Below the pieces are notes generated by a model. The model saw only the letters and a list, made by a program, of their open reading frames with translations, did not search any database and had not been told where the DNA came from. This document shows, in pieces, positions 17,974 through 27,458 of a stretch of DNA of 64,000 bases. The first letter of the stretch is position 1. Every line of letters begins with the position of its first letter. The stretch spans positions 1 to 64,000 of the forward strand of contig NZ_MKKI01000044.1 in the NCBI RefSeq assembly GCF_001942345.1, written 5' to 3'. Position numbers and translations under genes: made by a program. This stretch comes from Corynebacterium sp. CNJ-954. Its GTDB lineage: Bacteria > Actinomycetota > Actinomycetes > Mycobacteriales > Mycobacteriaceae.

Positions 17974-19803
17974 GTGAGTTCACAGGGCTCAACGGCCGCG
18001 CGGGCCAGAACGTGGCCGAAGAAGGCGCTTCTGCTCTTCATCGCCGTCGTGGTCATCATCTACGGCCTCGTTTTCCTCACCGGAGACAAGAGTCCCACGC
18101 CGAAGCTGGGCATCGACCTCCAGGGAGGCACGCGCGTCACGCTGGTTCCCCAGGGAGAGCAACCCACCAGCGACCAGCTCAACCAGGCCCGCCGGATTCT
18201 GGAGAACCGCGTCAACGGTATGGGTGTCAGCGGTGCACAGGTCGTCTCCGACGGCGACACGCTTGTCATCAGCGTCCCCGGCGAGGATTCCTCAGAAGCC
18301 CGGACGCTGGGCCAGACCTCGCAGCTGCTGTTCCGCCCGGTCATGGAGGGCGGGATGCCGGAGGACGGTCTTGAGGACGTCCTGACGAAGATGGCCGACC
18401 GGTGGGTGAGCACAGGCATCCTCACCGCCGACGAGGCCAACGGGAAGCTGGAGGACGCCGCCGCCACGCTGGAACAGATGGGTATGGAGACCTCCGGCGA
18501 CGGCCTCAGTGTCAGCGCGAAGGAACCCGCGGAGCCGGCCAACTCGATCGAGGAGGCCGACCGTCGCCAGGAGACCACCGACGTGCTCCGCGACGACCGG
18601 CAGTCCGAGGACACCAACACCCAGATCGCGGCGTCGTTCCTGATGACCTGTTCCGACGGTGTCGACCCGCTCGCAGGTGCGGATGATCCGGCCCGTCCCC
18701 TGGTCAGTTGCAGCGAAGGGCAGCCGATCCTTCTGGAACCGGCGCCGCTGCTGAACGGCCAGGAGGATGAGGAGAACGGTACGCGCCTGACCGGCGACAT
18801 GATCGACACCGACTCCCAGATCTTCGGCGGCCTCGATTCCGAGTCCGGCCAGATCAAGATCACCTTCCGCTTCAAGACGGGGGAGGCGACTCCCGGCGGC
18901 GAGACCTGGCAGCGTATCGGCCAGGAGTACGCACAGAAGCAGGTGGCGATCACCCTGGACAGCCAGGTGCTCTCCGCTCCGGTGATGCAGTCGCCGACGC
19001 CTCCCGGACGCGATTCCGAGATCACCGGCGACTTCACCGAGAGTGAAGCCTCCGATCTCGCCAACAACCTGCGCTACGGTGCCCTGCCGTTGAGTTTCAC
19101 CGGTGAAAACGGTGAACAGGGCGGTACGGCCGAAACCATCTCGCCGACGATGGGTAGCGCCTCGCTCCAGGCCGGGCTGATCGCCGGTCTCGTCGGTCTG
19201 ATTCTCGTGGCGATCTGGTCACTGATCTACTACCGGGGCTTCGGCGTGGTCGCGGTGTTCTCACTGGTGGCTTCGGGGCTGCTGATCTACGGGGCGTTGA
19301 TCCTGCTCGGCCGGTGGATCGACTACAGCCTGGATCTGGCCGGTATCGCCGGACTGATCATCGGCATCGGTACCACCGCGGACTCGTTCGTCGTCTACTT
19401 CGAACGAATAAAGGACGTCATCCAGCAGGGACACAGTTTCCGGTCCGCGGTTCCGCGCGCGTGGAAGCGGGCCCGTACGACGATCATCACCGGTAACGTC
19501 GTGTCGATCGTCGCTTCGCTGGTGCTGTACTTCGTGGCCGTGGGCGACGTCAAGGGCTTCGCCTTCACGCTGGGCCTGTCCACCGTCTTCGACGTGGTCA
19601 TCGCCTTCCTGGTCACGGCGCCGTTGGTGATCCTGATGTCCCGTTCGGAGAAGTTCGCCTCCCCCAGACTCAACGGCCTGCGCTCGGCCTTCCGCTCCGC
19701 GGAGCGTCGTCGTGCCGACGAACATGCGACGGCAGGTTCTTTGCCGGAGAGCGACCCCCAGGGCGGCATCTCGTCCACCACTGACACCGGAAAGGACCAG
19801 TGA
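17974..19803 (+). CDS. secD: Protein translocase subunit SecD
   Basis: A 609-residue RND-type subunit that uses proton motive force to help late steps of Sec export. GTG at 17974 with AGGAG nearby. Helix 1 is at about 18-36, then the signature LGIDLQGGTRVTLVP, a large extracytoplasmic region (P1) with an acidic insert (about 160-290), and five further helices from about residue 395 with AGIAGLIIGIGTTADSFVVYFERIKD. The usual SecD sequence has GIGMAVDANVLIFERIRE at this position, so TTADS is a variant seen in actinobacteria. It ends in an acidic tail and overlaps secF by four bases. Confidence 0.96.
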   Translation: MSSQGSTAARARTWPKKALLLFIAVVVIIYGLVFLTGDKSPTPKLGIDLQGGTRVTLVPQGEQPTSDQLNQARRILENRVNGMGVSGAQVVSDGDTLVISVPGEDSSEARTLGQTSQLLFRPVMEGGMPEDGLEDVLTKMADRWVSTGILTADEANGKLEDAAATLEQMGMETSGDGLSVSAKEPAEPANSIEEADRRQETTDVLRDDRQSEDTNTQIAASFLMTCSDGVDPLAGADDPARPLVSCSEGQPILLEPAPLLNGQEDEENGTRLTGDMIDTDSQIFGGLDSESGQIKITFRFKTGEATPGGETWQRIGQEYAQKQVAITLDSQVLSAPVMQSPTPPGRDSEITGDFTESEASDLANNLRYGALPLSFTGENGEQGGTAETISPTMGSASLQAGLIAGLVGLILVAIWSLIYYRGFGVVAVFSLVASGLLIYGALILLGRWIDYSLDLAGIAGLIIGIGTTADSFVVYFERIKDVIQQGHSFRSAVPRAWKRARTTIITGNVVSIVASLVLYFVAVGDVKGFAFTLGLSTVFDVVIAFLVTAPLVILMSRSEKFASPRLNGLRSAFRSAERRRADEHATAGSLPESDPQGGISSTTDTGKDQ

Positions 19804-21020
19804 GCATGAACGCGACGACCGAATCCAAGCCCGCCGGCTTCTTCGAGAAGATGTACAACGGCGAAAGCAACTTCGCCTTCGTGGCCAAACGCCGCCGTTG
19901 GTACTGGATCTACGCGCTGTTGACCCTGCTGTGTTTCCTGGTCATCGCGCTGAAGGGATTCACCCTGGGAATCGACCTCGAGGGTGGCACCAAACTGACG
20001 ATGCCTCCGGCGGAGGGAGCGACCGAGACATCGGTCACCCAGGTGATCGAGGACGCTACGGGGGTCACCCCGCAGTCGGTGCAGACGGTGGGAACCGGCA
20101 ACAGCCAGAACATCGAGGTCGCCTCGGAGCGTTTGTCGGACGACCAGATCCGGGAAGCCCGTGTGGCCCTCTACGACGAATTCCAGCCGGCCGATCAGAC
20201 GGGGAAACCCAGCCCCGACGCCATCAGTGACTCGACCGTCTCCGAGTCCTGGGGTCAGTCCGTCACCCAACGCATGGTGATCGGCATGCTGGTGTTCCTG
20301 GCGGTCGTGTTCGTGTACATCACGATCCGTATGGAGCGGGACATGGCGATCTCCGCGATCGTCACCCTGTTGTTGGACGGCATCTTCGTCGCCGGAATCT
20401 ACTCACTGATCGGTTTCGAGGTGTCGCCGGCCACGATCATCGGTCTGTTGACGATCCTGGCGTACTCCCTGTACGACACGGTGATCGTGTTCGACAAGGT
20501 CCACGAGAACACCCAGGACGTGTTGAGTTCGACACGGTCGACCTACGGTGAACAGGTCAATCTCGCGATCAACCAGACCGTGATGAGATCCCTGAACACG
20601 TCACTGTTCTCGGTGGTCCCCATCGCGTCGCTGCTCGTCGTGGCTGTCTGGCTGATGGGTGTCGGCACCCTCAAGGACCTGGCGCTGGTGCAGTTCGTCG
20701 GCGTGATCGCCGGAACGTTCAGTTCGATCTACTTCTCCGCGCCACTGCTCGTCACCCTGAAGAGCCGACAGAAGAAGATGGTCGAGCACGACCGGAAGGT
20801 GGCCCGTGCCCGCGAACTCGCCACCGACAGAGGGCACGTGCCGGCGGCTGCCGAGGAGCAGGAGGCCCCGGCGGAGAACGGTGCGACGGAGTCCGGGAAC
20901 GACACCGACGCTGCTCAGCGACGGACCGTGACACTGCCTCCGCGCACCCGGGGTTCTGACAATGAGAACAGCGGCGTAAACGGCGAGGACAGGGGCCGCA
21001 CCTGGCGGCCCGGCATGTAG
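19800..21020 (+). CDS. secF: Protein translocase subunit SecF
   Basis: A 406-residue partner of SecD. GTG at 19800 overlaps the secD stop (GTGA); an ATG two codons later is an equally good start. Six membrane helices are visible, with the family motif GIDLEGGTKLTMPP in the first periplasmic part and LTILAYSLYDTVIVFDKVHENT in the core, where Asp is the conserved proton-path residue. The last 90 residues are a charged cytoplasmic tail (PAAAEEQEAPAENG and further) that goes beyond the core. Confidence 0.96.
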   Translation: MSMNATTESKPAGFFEKMYNGESNFAFVAKRRRWYWIYALLTLLCFLVIALKGFTLGIDLEGGTKLTMPPAEGATETSVTQVIEDATGVTPQSVQTVGTGNSQNIEVASERLSDDQIREARVALYDEFQPADQTGKPSPDAISDSTVSESWGQSVTQRMVIGMLVFLAVVFVYITIRMERDMAISAIVTLLLDGIFVAGIYSLIGFEVSPATIIGLLTILAYSLYDTVIVFDKVHENTQDVLSSTRSTYGEQVNLAINQTVMRSLNTSLFSVVPIASLLVVAVWLMGVGTLKDLALVQFVGVIAGTFSSIYFSAPLLVTLKSRQKKMVEHDRKVARARELATDRGHVPAAAEEQEAPAENGATESGNDTDAAQRRTVTLPPRTRGSDNENSGVNGEDRGRTWRPGM

Positions 21021-21035
21021 AGGAAGTCAGGAACG

Positions 21036-22838
21036 ATGACGCTTCGATTCCGCCGTCCGGCGGTCTTGCTCACAGCGGCGGCACTCATTTTCGGGGTTGC
21101 CGCCTGCACTTCTGACGACGGCGTGGAGGACGCGGCCGACCCCCTGTTCGGGTACGCCCTCCCACGCCCGATCGTCACCCTGAACGCCGCGAGTACGCTC
21201 GGAGCGGCGACCGATGCGGCGAAGGTGTCCGCACGCCTCTACCCGGGCGCCTACCTGACCGGTCCCGACGGCCGGCTGCTGCCGAACACCGACCTGGTCA
21301 CCGCGACGCCGTCGCCGGACAACGGTGACATCGTCGACTACCGCATCAGCGAGTCGGCCACGTACTCGGACGGTGCCCCGGTGGTGTGTGACGATTTTCT
21401 GTTGACCTGGGTCGCCGCCAAGTACCCCGATCTGTTCTCGTCGGACCTCGGTCTGACCGAACGGGTGAAGGACATCAACTGTGACGCCGGTGACCGTGAC
21501 TTCAGTATCGAGTTCGACCGGGGGATGGGGAGCCGCTACCGGGAGCTCTTCAGCGTGGGTGAAGTTCTTCCCTCACACACGGTCGGCCAACGTGCCGGGG
21601 TGGACAATGTCGTGGAGGCGATCGACTCGGGTAACTCCGAGCAGCTGGCCGCTCTCGGGCAGGCATGGTCGTCCACGTTCACCGTGGCTGAGACAGACCC
21701 CGCGGAGGTACCCACCTACGGACCGTTCCGGGTGTCCTCGCGTGGGGAGGACGGATCGCTGGTCCTGACCGTCAACCCGGAGTGGGCGGGCGTGCGTCCC
21801 GGTCTGGACGAGGTCGTGATGTGGTCGGGTCCGGGCGCCGGGATCGACGGACCGGACTTCGAACAACTCGCCGCCGACTACCAGTTGTACGTCGCCGACG
21901 TGCCGCCGGAGACCGATCCGGTCTCAGCCGGACTCGCCGTCCCGTCCGACACCTCTGCAGCGGGCGACACCTCGAGCTCATCGGGAACCCCGTCGGACAC
22001 CGGGACGACGGAGCCGTCCGACAGCCCGTCCGACGGAGACGACGAGGGGATCCGGGCGGGAGCCGATGAAACTGCCCCCGACCTGTCTGACGCCGACGAT
22101 GTCTCGGGACGTTTCGCCGTCACCCGGGACTCCGGGACGCGCGTGGACAGCCTGACCCTCGCTGACTCCGGGATCTTCGAGACACGTGAGAACCGGCAGG
22201 CCTTCGCGAGGTGCGTCGACCGCCGTGCGATGGCGCAGGCCGTCGAGTCGGAGTCAGGTATCGCCGTCGACGAGGCCCCGTTCCGCACGATCGCCCCCGG
22301 GGCACAGGCAGGCGAGAACCTCGGGGACGTGGCGGCACGCAACAACAACACCGACACCGCACCGACCTCGGACAGGCTCGGCGGATCGACGATCCGTGTC
22401 GGATACTTCGCCGACGTTGCCCGGTACGCCGCGATGGTGGACACGCTGGTCGACTCATGCGCCGCCGCCGACGTGACCGTGGAGCCGGTGCCGTTGAGCG
22501 TCGACGACTTCGGAGAACTCGGCTCCGACTACGACGTCCGCCTGGAGACCCGGTCCGGTTTCGGGCAGAACCCCGAGGTGTCGTTCCCCGCGTCGTCCGG
22601 AGCGTCCGGGACAGCGACGGTCAGGCAGCTCCGTGACGCGGAGAACGCCCTGGCAGACGCCACCTCCACCGTGCCGCTGACTGCTGAGCCGCGGTCCGTC
22701 GCCGTGGACCGCGGGCTGTCCAACGTCGTCGACAACCCGGGGGAGACCGGCATGAGCTGGAACATGGACCGGTGGGTCTCCCCGGACTTCCCGACATCCA
22801 CCGCACCGTCCGCGACTACTGCAGAGGACACACCATGA
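21036..22838 (+). CDS. Extracellular solute-binding lipoprotein (family 5-like)
   Basis: A 600-residue lipoprotein. The signal peptide ends in the lipobox GVAAC with lipid-attached Cys24. The body resembles oligopeptide/nickel-type (family 5) binding proteins: YRISESATYSDGAPVVCDDFLLTW near residues 108-131 and ENRQAFARCVDRRAMAQAV in the second lobe. A Ser/Thr/Asp/Gly-rich insert at about 306-350 looks like a flexible linker. No ABC permease or ATPase gene is adjacent, so the transport partner is unknown. It lies between secF and apt, the same position as a similar lipoprotein in mycobacteria. Confidence 0.88.
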   Translation: MTLRFRRPAVLLTAAALIFGVAACTSDDGVEDAADPLFGYALPRPIVTLNAASTLGAATDAAKVSARLYPGAYLTGPDGRLLPNTDLVTATPSPDNGDIVDYRISESATYSDGAPVVCDDFLLTWVAAKYPDLFSSDLGLTERVKDINCDAGDRDFSIEFDRGMGSRYRELFSVGEVLPSHTVGQRAGVDNVVEAIDSGNSEQLAALGQAWSSTFTVAETDPAEVPTYGPFRVSSRGEDGSLVLTVNPEWAGVRPGLDEVVMWSGPGAGIDGPDFEQLAADYQLYVADVPPETDPVSAGLAVPSDTSAAGDTSSSSGTPSDTGTTEPSDSPSDGDDEGIRAGADETAPDLSDADDVSGRFAVTRDSGTRVDSLTLADSGIFETRENRQAFARCVDRRAMAQAVESESGIAVDEAPFRTIAPGAQAGENLGDVAARNNNTDTAPTSDRLGGSTIRVGYFADVARYAAMVDTLVDSCAAADVTVEPVPLSVDDFGELGSDYDVRLETRSGFGQNPEVSFPASSGASGTATVRQLRDAENALADATSTVPLTAEPRSVAVDRGLSNVVDNPGETGMSWNMDRWVSPDFPTSTAPSATTAEDTP

Positions 22839-23377
22839 GCACGTACCCCGACGCCAGGTCGGCGCTGGCGGCAAGAACCCGGTTCGTGCCGGATTTCCCG
22901 AGTGACGGCATCATGTTCCAGGACCTCACACCGGTGCTGGCGGACGGTGAGGCGTTCCGGACGATCGTGACCGAGATGGCGGAGGTCTGTCGCGCCCTCG
23001 ACGTCGACGTCGTCGCAGGTCTGGACGCCCGGGGGTTTCTCCTGGGATCCGCTGTGGCACTGGAGCTCGGGGTCGGTGTCCTGGCGCTCCGCAAGGCGGG
23101 GAAGTTGCCGCCGCCGGTGATCCGGCAGGAGTACGACCTGGAGTACGGCACCGCCGCTCTGGAGATCCCCTCCGAGGGGCTTGATCTCCATGAGCGTCGG
23201 GTCCTGCTCGTCGACGACGTGCTGGCCACCGGCGGTACCCTGGTGGCCGCACGGGCTCTCCTGGAGACTGCGGGAGCGCATGTCGTCGGTGTCGCCGTCG
23301 CCCTGGAAGTGCAGGAACTTGAGGGAGCGAAACGTTTGGGGGACCTTCCGTTGTACGTGGTTTCCCGCGGACAGTAG
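22835..23377 (+). CDS. apt: Adenine phosphoribosyltransferase
   Basis: A 180-residue purine salvage enzyme making AMP from adenine and PRPP. The ATG at 22835 overlaps the lipoprotein stop (ATGA). Motifs: VPDFPSDGIMFQDLTPVL at the N-terminus, the flexible-loop block ALRKAGKLPPPV, and the PRPP loop VLLVDDVLATGGTL. Length is typical. It precedes rel, a conserved pairing in actinobacteria; the TAG stop is part of the candidate -10 of the rel promoter. Confidence 0.95.
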   Translation: MSTYPDARSALAARTRFVPDFPSDGIMFQDLTPVLADGEAFRTIVTEMAEVCRALDVDVVAGLDARGFLLGSAVALELGVGVLALRKAGKLPPPVIRQEYDLEYGTAALEIPSEGLDLHERRVLLVDDVLATGGTLVAARALLETAGAHVVGVAVALEVQELEGAKRLGDLPLYVVSRGQ

Positions 23378-23380
23378 GCT
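23375..23380 (+). promoter_or_regulatory. -10 element of rel promoter, overlapping apt stop
   Basis: TAGGCT at 23375-23380 begins with the TAG stop codon of apt and lies about 40 bases before the rel ATG. Confidence 0.4.
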
Positions 23381-23420
23381 TGTCGTTCACACGCTGCACA
23401 CAGTAGGGAAACGGTGAGGC

Positions 23421-25691
23421 ATGACGAACGAGAAGAACTCGCTGTGGATGGCCGCGCGTATTGCGCGCAGCCTCACCGGCAAGAGCAAGATCAATCCGGT
23501 CCTCGGCCCATTGATCGCCGTGCACCGGCGTTACCACCCGAAGGCGGACGTCGAGATCCTGAATCAGGCGTACACGACGGCTGAGCGGCTGCATGCCGGC
23601 GTCCAACGCAAGTCCGGGGAACCGTACATCACCCACCCGTTGGCGGTCGCGACCATCGCGGCGGAGATCGGCATGGACACCACCACACTGGTGGCGGCAC
23701 TCCTGCACGACACGGTGGAGGACACCGACTACTCACTGGATGACCTCACCCGGGACTTCGGCGCCGAGGTCACTCTGCTGGTCGACGGGGTCACCAAACT
23801 GGACAAGGTCGCCCTCGGTTCGGCGGCCGAGGCGGAGACCATCCGCAAGATGATCGTCGCCATGGCCCATGACCCCCGTGTCCTGGTGATCAAGGTCGCC
23901 GACCGTCTGCACAACATGCGCACGATGCGTTTCCTGCCGCCCGAGAAGCAGGCGAAGAAGGCCCGGCAGACCCTGGAGGTCATCGCCCCGCTCGCTCACC
24001 GTCTGGGTATGGCGACGATCAAGTGGGAGCTCGAGGACCTGTCCTTCGCGATCCTGTACCCGAAGAAGTACGAGGAGATCGTCCGTCTCGTCGCCGACCG
24101 TGCCCCGAAGCGCGACCAGTACCTTGCCAAGGTCATCAACGAGATCCAGTCCACGCTGCGTGAATCGCACATCACCGCCGAGGTCGTGGGGCGTCCGAAG
24201 CACTACTGGTCGATCTACCAGAAGATGATCGTCCGCGGCCGCGACTTCGACGAGATCTTCGACCTGGTGGGTATCCGGATCCTCGTCGACGAGATCCGGG
24301 ACTGCTATGCGGCGGTCGGTGCCGTGCATTCCCAGTACCAGCCGATGCCCGGCCGATTCAAGGACTACATCTCCCAGCCCCGTTTCGACGTCTACCGGTC
24401 GCTGCACACCACGGTGATCGGTCCGGACGCGAAGGTACTCGAGGTGCAGATCCGCACCCATGAGATGCACTACCAGGCCGAGTACGGCATCGCGGCGCAC
24501 TGGCGCTACAAGGAGACCAAGGGCTCCCACAAGGGCGATGCCGCCGAGGTCGACCAGATGGCCTGGATGCGGCAGCTGCTGGACTGGCAGAAGGAGGCCG
24601 CCGACCCCAACGAGTTCCTGGATTCCCTGCGCTACGACCTGTCGACCAACCAGATCTTCGTCTTCACCCCCCGTGGCGACGCGGTGACGCTCCCCACCGA
24701 CGCCACGCCGGTGGACTTCGCCTATGCGGTGCACACGGAGGTCGGGCACCGCTGCATCGGTGCGAAAGTCAACGGCAAGCTGGTCGCACTGGAGTCCCCG
24801 TTGAAGACGGGGGACAAGGTCGAGATCTTCACCTCGAAGGACGCGACCGCCGGTCCCTCGAAGGACTGGGAGAAGTTCGTGGTGTCGCCCCGGGCACGCA
24901 ACAGGATCCGCACGTGGTTCAACAAGGAGCGTCGCGAGGAGACCCTGGAGAAAGGGAAGGACGCGCTGGCCGCGGAGGCGCAACGAACCGGCATCCCGTT
25001 GCAGCGGCTCGTGACGGCATCGGCCCTGCGGACGGTGGCGACGCAGTTGTCACGCGATTCGGTGGACGACCTCTACGACGCGATCGGCAAGGGGGGCGTC
25101 ACCGCCGGGCATGTCGTACACATGCTGCAGGACATCTACCAGGGGGACGCGGACGAGGACGATTCGCCGGTCGCCCCCGCGCCCACGGTGCGCCGCACCA
25201 CCCCCCAGCAGTCGGTGCAGTCCGGGCGGGGCGACGGATCGGGCGTGCTGGTGCAGGGCAACTCGGATTTCTCGGCGAAACTGGCCAAGTGCTGTACACC
25301 GGTGCCCGGCGACGAGATCTTCGGCTTCATCACCAAGGGGGGCGGGGTGTCGGTGCACCGCACCGACTGCACCAACGCCGAGAAGCTGCATTCAGAGCCC
25401 GACAGACTCATCGACGTGTCCTGGGCCTCGGACGTACGCGACGCGGTGTTCGTGGTCACCCTGCAGATCGAGGGTCTGGACCGCACCGGCCTGCTCAGCG
25501 AGGTCACCCGGGTGGTCAGCGAGCAGAAGGTACCGATCATCGCGACGAGTACCCACGTCGCCGAGGACCGGGTGGCGATGTGCCGGTTCACTTTCGAGGT
25601 CTCCGACACCAAGCAGCTGGGCTACCTGATGAACCAGCTGCGCAATGTGGAGGGCGTCTACGACGTCTACCGCGTCACGACGGGCGGCTGA
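23421..25691 (+). CDS. rel: Bifunctional (p)ppGpp synthetase/hydrolase
   Basis: RSH-family stringent response enzyme of 756 residues. The N-terminal HD hydrolase domain has [14 protein letters not shown] and [11 protein letters not shown] near residue 96; the synthetase domain (about 235-370) has [18 protein letters not shown] and [20 protein letters not shown]; a TGS domain (about 410-475) begins [14 protein letters not shown]; a helical/zinc-finger region contains [12 protein letters not shown] with the paired Cys; and an ACT domain ends the protein. Both active sites look intact, so a bifunctional enzyme is predicted. It is followed by a strong hairpin shared with the convergent cyclophilin gene. 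Confidence 0.97.
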   Translation: MTNEKNSLWMAARIARSLTGKSKINPVLGPLIAVHRRYHPKADVEILNQAYTTAERLHAGVQRKSGEPYITHPLAVATIAAEIGMDTTTLVAALLHDTVEDTDYSLDDLTRDFGAEVTLLVDGVTKLDKVALGSAAEAETIRKMIVAMAHDPRVLVIKVADRLHNMRTMRFLPPEKQAKKARQTLEVIAPLAHRLGMATIKWELEDLSFAILYPKKYEEIVRLVADRAPKRDQYLAKVINEIQSTLRESHITAEVVGRPKHYWSIYQKMIVRGRDFDEIFDLVGIRILVDEIRDCYAAVGAVHSQYQPMPGRFKDYISQPRFDVYRSLHTTVIGPDAKVLEVQIRTHEMHYQAEYGIAAHWRYKETKGSHKGDAAEVDQMAWMRQLLDWQKEAADPNEFLDSLRYDLSTNQIFVFTPRGDAVTLPTDATPVDFAYAVHTEVGHRCIGAKVNGKLVALESPLKTGDKVEIFTSKDATAGPSKDWEKFVVSPRARNRIRTWFNKERREETLEKGKDALAAEAQRTGIPLQRLVTASALRTVATQLSRDSVDDLYDAIGKGGVTAGHVVHMLQDIYQGDADEDDSPVAPAPTVRRTTPQQSVQSGRGDGSGVLVQGNSDFSAKLAKCCTPVPGDEIFGFITKGGGVSVHRTDCTNAEKLHSEPDRLIDVSWASDVRDAVFVVTLQIEGLDRTGLLSEVTRVVSEQKVPIIATSTHVAEDRVAMCRFTFEVSDTKQLGYLMNQLRNVEGVYDVYRVTTGG

Positions 25692-25748
25692 GACCCCAAC
25701 TCCAGGTCGGTCCGGACTCCCGGCGACCGACACAGACCGGGGGTCTCA
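25689..25748. terminator. Bidirectional terminator-like cruciform between rel and cyclophilin genes
   Basis: TGAGACCCC (25689-25697) is perfectly complementary to GGGGTCTCA (25740-25748), and the loop holds a second hairpin (GTCGGT-CCGG with CCGG-ACCGAC, two-base bulge). The first arm includes the rel stop codon. No T-run follows. Confidence 0.55.
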
Positions 25749-25781
25749 CGGAGTCCCGGGGCCCCGGGCAGATGTGACGGG

Positions 25782-26618
25782 TCAGGCGTCGACCGTGGCG
25801 GTCTCAATCCGGACCTCGTCGACCGGTGCGCCGTCGCCGTTGTTGTCCTGGTTCTCGCCCTCGTTCTCCTCGATGATGGAGTCCAGGGTGGACAGACCGT
25901 CCTCGGAGATCGTTCCGAAGATCGTGTAGTCGTTGGGCAGCTGGGTCTCGTCGTCGACGAGGAAGAACTGCGACCCGTTGGTGTTCTCGCCGCCGTTGGC
26001 CATGGCCAGCACGCCGCGCTTGTAGAGGCCCTCGTCCTCGACCTTCTCACCGTCCTCGTTCCAGACGGGGTACTCGTCGGGGAAGGTGTAGCCTGGTCCG
26101 CCGGCACCGTCGCCGGAAGGGTCACCGCACTGCAGGATCTTCATGCCGTCATTGACGACCACGCGGTGGCAGACGGTGTCGTTGAAGTAGTCCTGTGAGG
26201 CGAGGTTCTCGAAGTTGTTGGCGGCACACGGAGCCTGGGCGTAGTCCACCGTGACGCCGATGTCGCCCTTGTTCGTCGCCAGGGTGACGTCCGAGGTGCC
26301 GTCCTCACGGAGGTTGTCGGCGTCGGGGGCCGAGGCCTGTTTGGCGGCCTCACCGGACTCGGTGTAGGCGCAGTCCTGGGGGCCCTGGGGCTCCTCGGCA
26401 GCCGTGGTCTCCCCGTTGGGAGCGTCGTCCGCGAGATTCTCGGAGTCGTCGCTGCCACGGGTGGCTGCGAACCAGATTCCACCGACCAGGCCGACGAGGA
26501 CGACCAGGGTGGCCAGTGTGACGCCGAGGGGCCGCATCTTCTCGCGGCGGGACCGCGACTTCAGTTCCTTGTCGAGATTCTTGAGTGCCGCATCGCGGCG
26601 GGAGGAGTTGTCGGACAA
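25782..26618 (-). CDS. Membrane-anchored peptidyl-prolyl isomerase (cyclophilin)
   Basis: Cyclophilin-type prolyl isomerase with an N-terminal membrane anchor. The preferred start is TTG at 26618 (MSDNSSRRDAALKNLDKE), which has GAGGGAAAGG about ten bases upstream and matches the usual start of corynebacterial homologues; an ATG at 26666 would add 16 residues. A helix (GVTLATLVVLVGLVGGIWF) anchors it, followed by a Cys-containing spacer and the cyclophilin domain with NDTVCHRVVVNDGMKILQCG, YTFPDEYP, and NGSQFFLV. The catalytic Arg is present in CHRVV. It folds proteins outside the membrane. It is convergent with rel. Confidence 0.92.
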   Translation of the reverse strand: MSDNSSRRDAALKNLDKELKSRSRREKMRPLGVTLATLVVLVGLVGGIWFAATRGSDDSENLADDAPNGETTAAEEPQGPQDCAYTESGEAAKQASAPDADNLREDGTSDVTLATNKGDIGVTVDYAQAPCAANNFENLASQDYFNDTVCHRVVVNDGMKILQCGDPSGDGAGGPGYTFPDEYPVWNEDGEKVEDEGLYKRGVLAMANGGENTNGSQFFLVDDETQLPNDYTIFGTISEDGLSTLDSIIEENEGENQDNNGDGAPVDEVRIETATVDA

Positions 26619-26751
26619 AGCTCCGTGGCCTTTCCCTCGGGGGTGGTCGTAGATCAACGGCCCCATTGTTCCACCCCGGCCCCTCCGACTCCACTACCGA
26701 GGCCTCCTGGTTGCTGTGTGTTCCCCGTGGGAACGCCGACCGGTTTCTCGG

Positions 26752-26757
26752 TAGGGT
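26752..26757 (+). promoter_or_regulatory. -10 element, leaderless MBL-hydrolase mRNA
   Basis: TAGGGT ends seven bases before the ATG at 26765, so transcription would begin at or beside the start codon. No ribosome site lies in between. Confidence 0.5.
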
Positions 26758-26764
26758 GGCTGCC

Positions 26765-27427
26765 ATGGCGAACCTGACTGTGGAAGTACTGCCCACCGGC
26801 CCCTTCGAGATGAACTGCCTGCTGCTGCATGACGGGACGGACGCGACCGTCGTCGACCCCGGAATGGGGGCCGAGGGGCTCATTGCCCAGGCAGTGGAGC
26901 AGAAGGGACTGCGGATCACCGGGATCGTGCTCACCCACGGTCACATCGACCATGTCCGCGACCTGCCTGCGGTCCAGGCCACCTACGGTGTCAGCGCCCA
27001 CATGCACCCGGCCGACAACGTCTTCCTGCAGCGTGAGGTGCTCGACGGGATGGGGCCGTCGGGGGAGGCCCATGACGTCTCCACGATGGACACCCCCGAG
27101 GTGCCCACCCCGGTGGCGGACGGGGACGTCCTGACGGTCTGCGGGGTCGAGTTCGTCGCCCACCACATGCCGGGCCACTCTCCGGGGTCCGTCATGTTCC
27201 GGGGTGTCGTGGACGGTCAGGGGTTGATTCTCGGAGGAGACGTCCTGTTCCGCGGCGGTGTCGGACGGACCGACCTGCCGTTCTCGGAACCCGCCGCGAT
27301 GGTGGAGAGCCTGCGGCGCCTGGTGACGACCTTCGAGGACGACGACACCGTGGTCCCCGGTCACGGGCCCGCGACGACCATCGGTGCTGAGAAGGAGCAG
27401 AACGGGTTCCTGCAGGGGGTGGTGTGA
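26765..27427 (+). CDS. MBL-fold metallohydrolase, glyoxalase II-like
   Basis: A 220-residue metallo-beta-lactamase-fold hydrolase. Metal ligands are visible as THGHIDHV near residues 58-65, the later His in HHMPGHSPGS, Asp in ILGGDVLF, and the final His in VPGHGPATTI. The short form and the start VEVLPTGPFEMNCLLLHD fit the hydroxyacylglutathione hydrolase-like group common next to hisS in actinobacteria. The substrate is unknown; glutathione is absent from these bacteria, so a mycothiol or other thioester is more plausible. The ATG at 26765 is preferred over an upstream frame opening because the promoter lies there. Confidence 0.9.
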   Translation: MANLTVEVLPTGPFEMNCLLLHDGTDATVVDPGMGAEGLIAQAVEQKGLRITGIVLTHGHIDHVRDLPAVQATYGVSAHMHPADNVFLQREVLDGMGPSGEAHDVSTMDTPEVPTPVADGDVLTVCGVEFVAHHMPGHSPGSVMFRGVVDGQGLILGGDVLFRGGVGRTDLPFSEPAAMVESLRRLVTTFEDDDTVVPGHGPATTIGAEKEQNGFLQGVV

Positions 27428-27444
27428 GGCCGTCGGCAGGTCGC

Positions 27445-27450
27445 TATAGT
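27445..27450 (+). promoter_or_regulatory. -10 element, leaderless hisS mRNA
   Basis: TATAGT at 27445-27450 is an excellent -10 and ends eight bases before the hisS GTG at 27459, with no ribosome site between. Confidence 0.6.
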
Positions 27451-27458
27451 TGGTCCCC

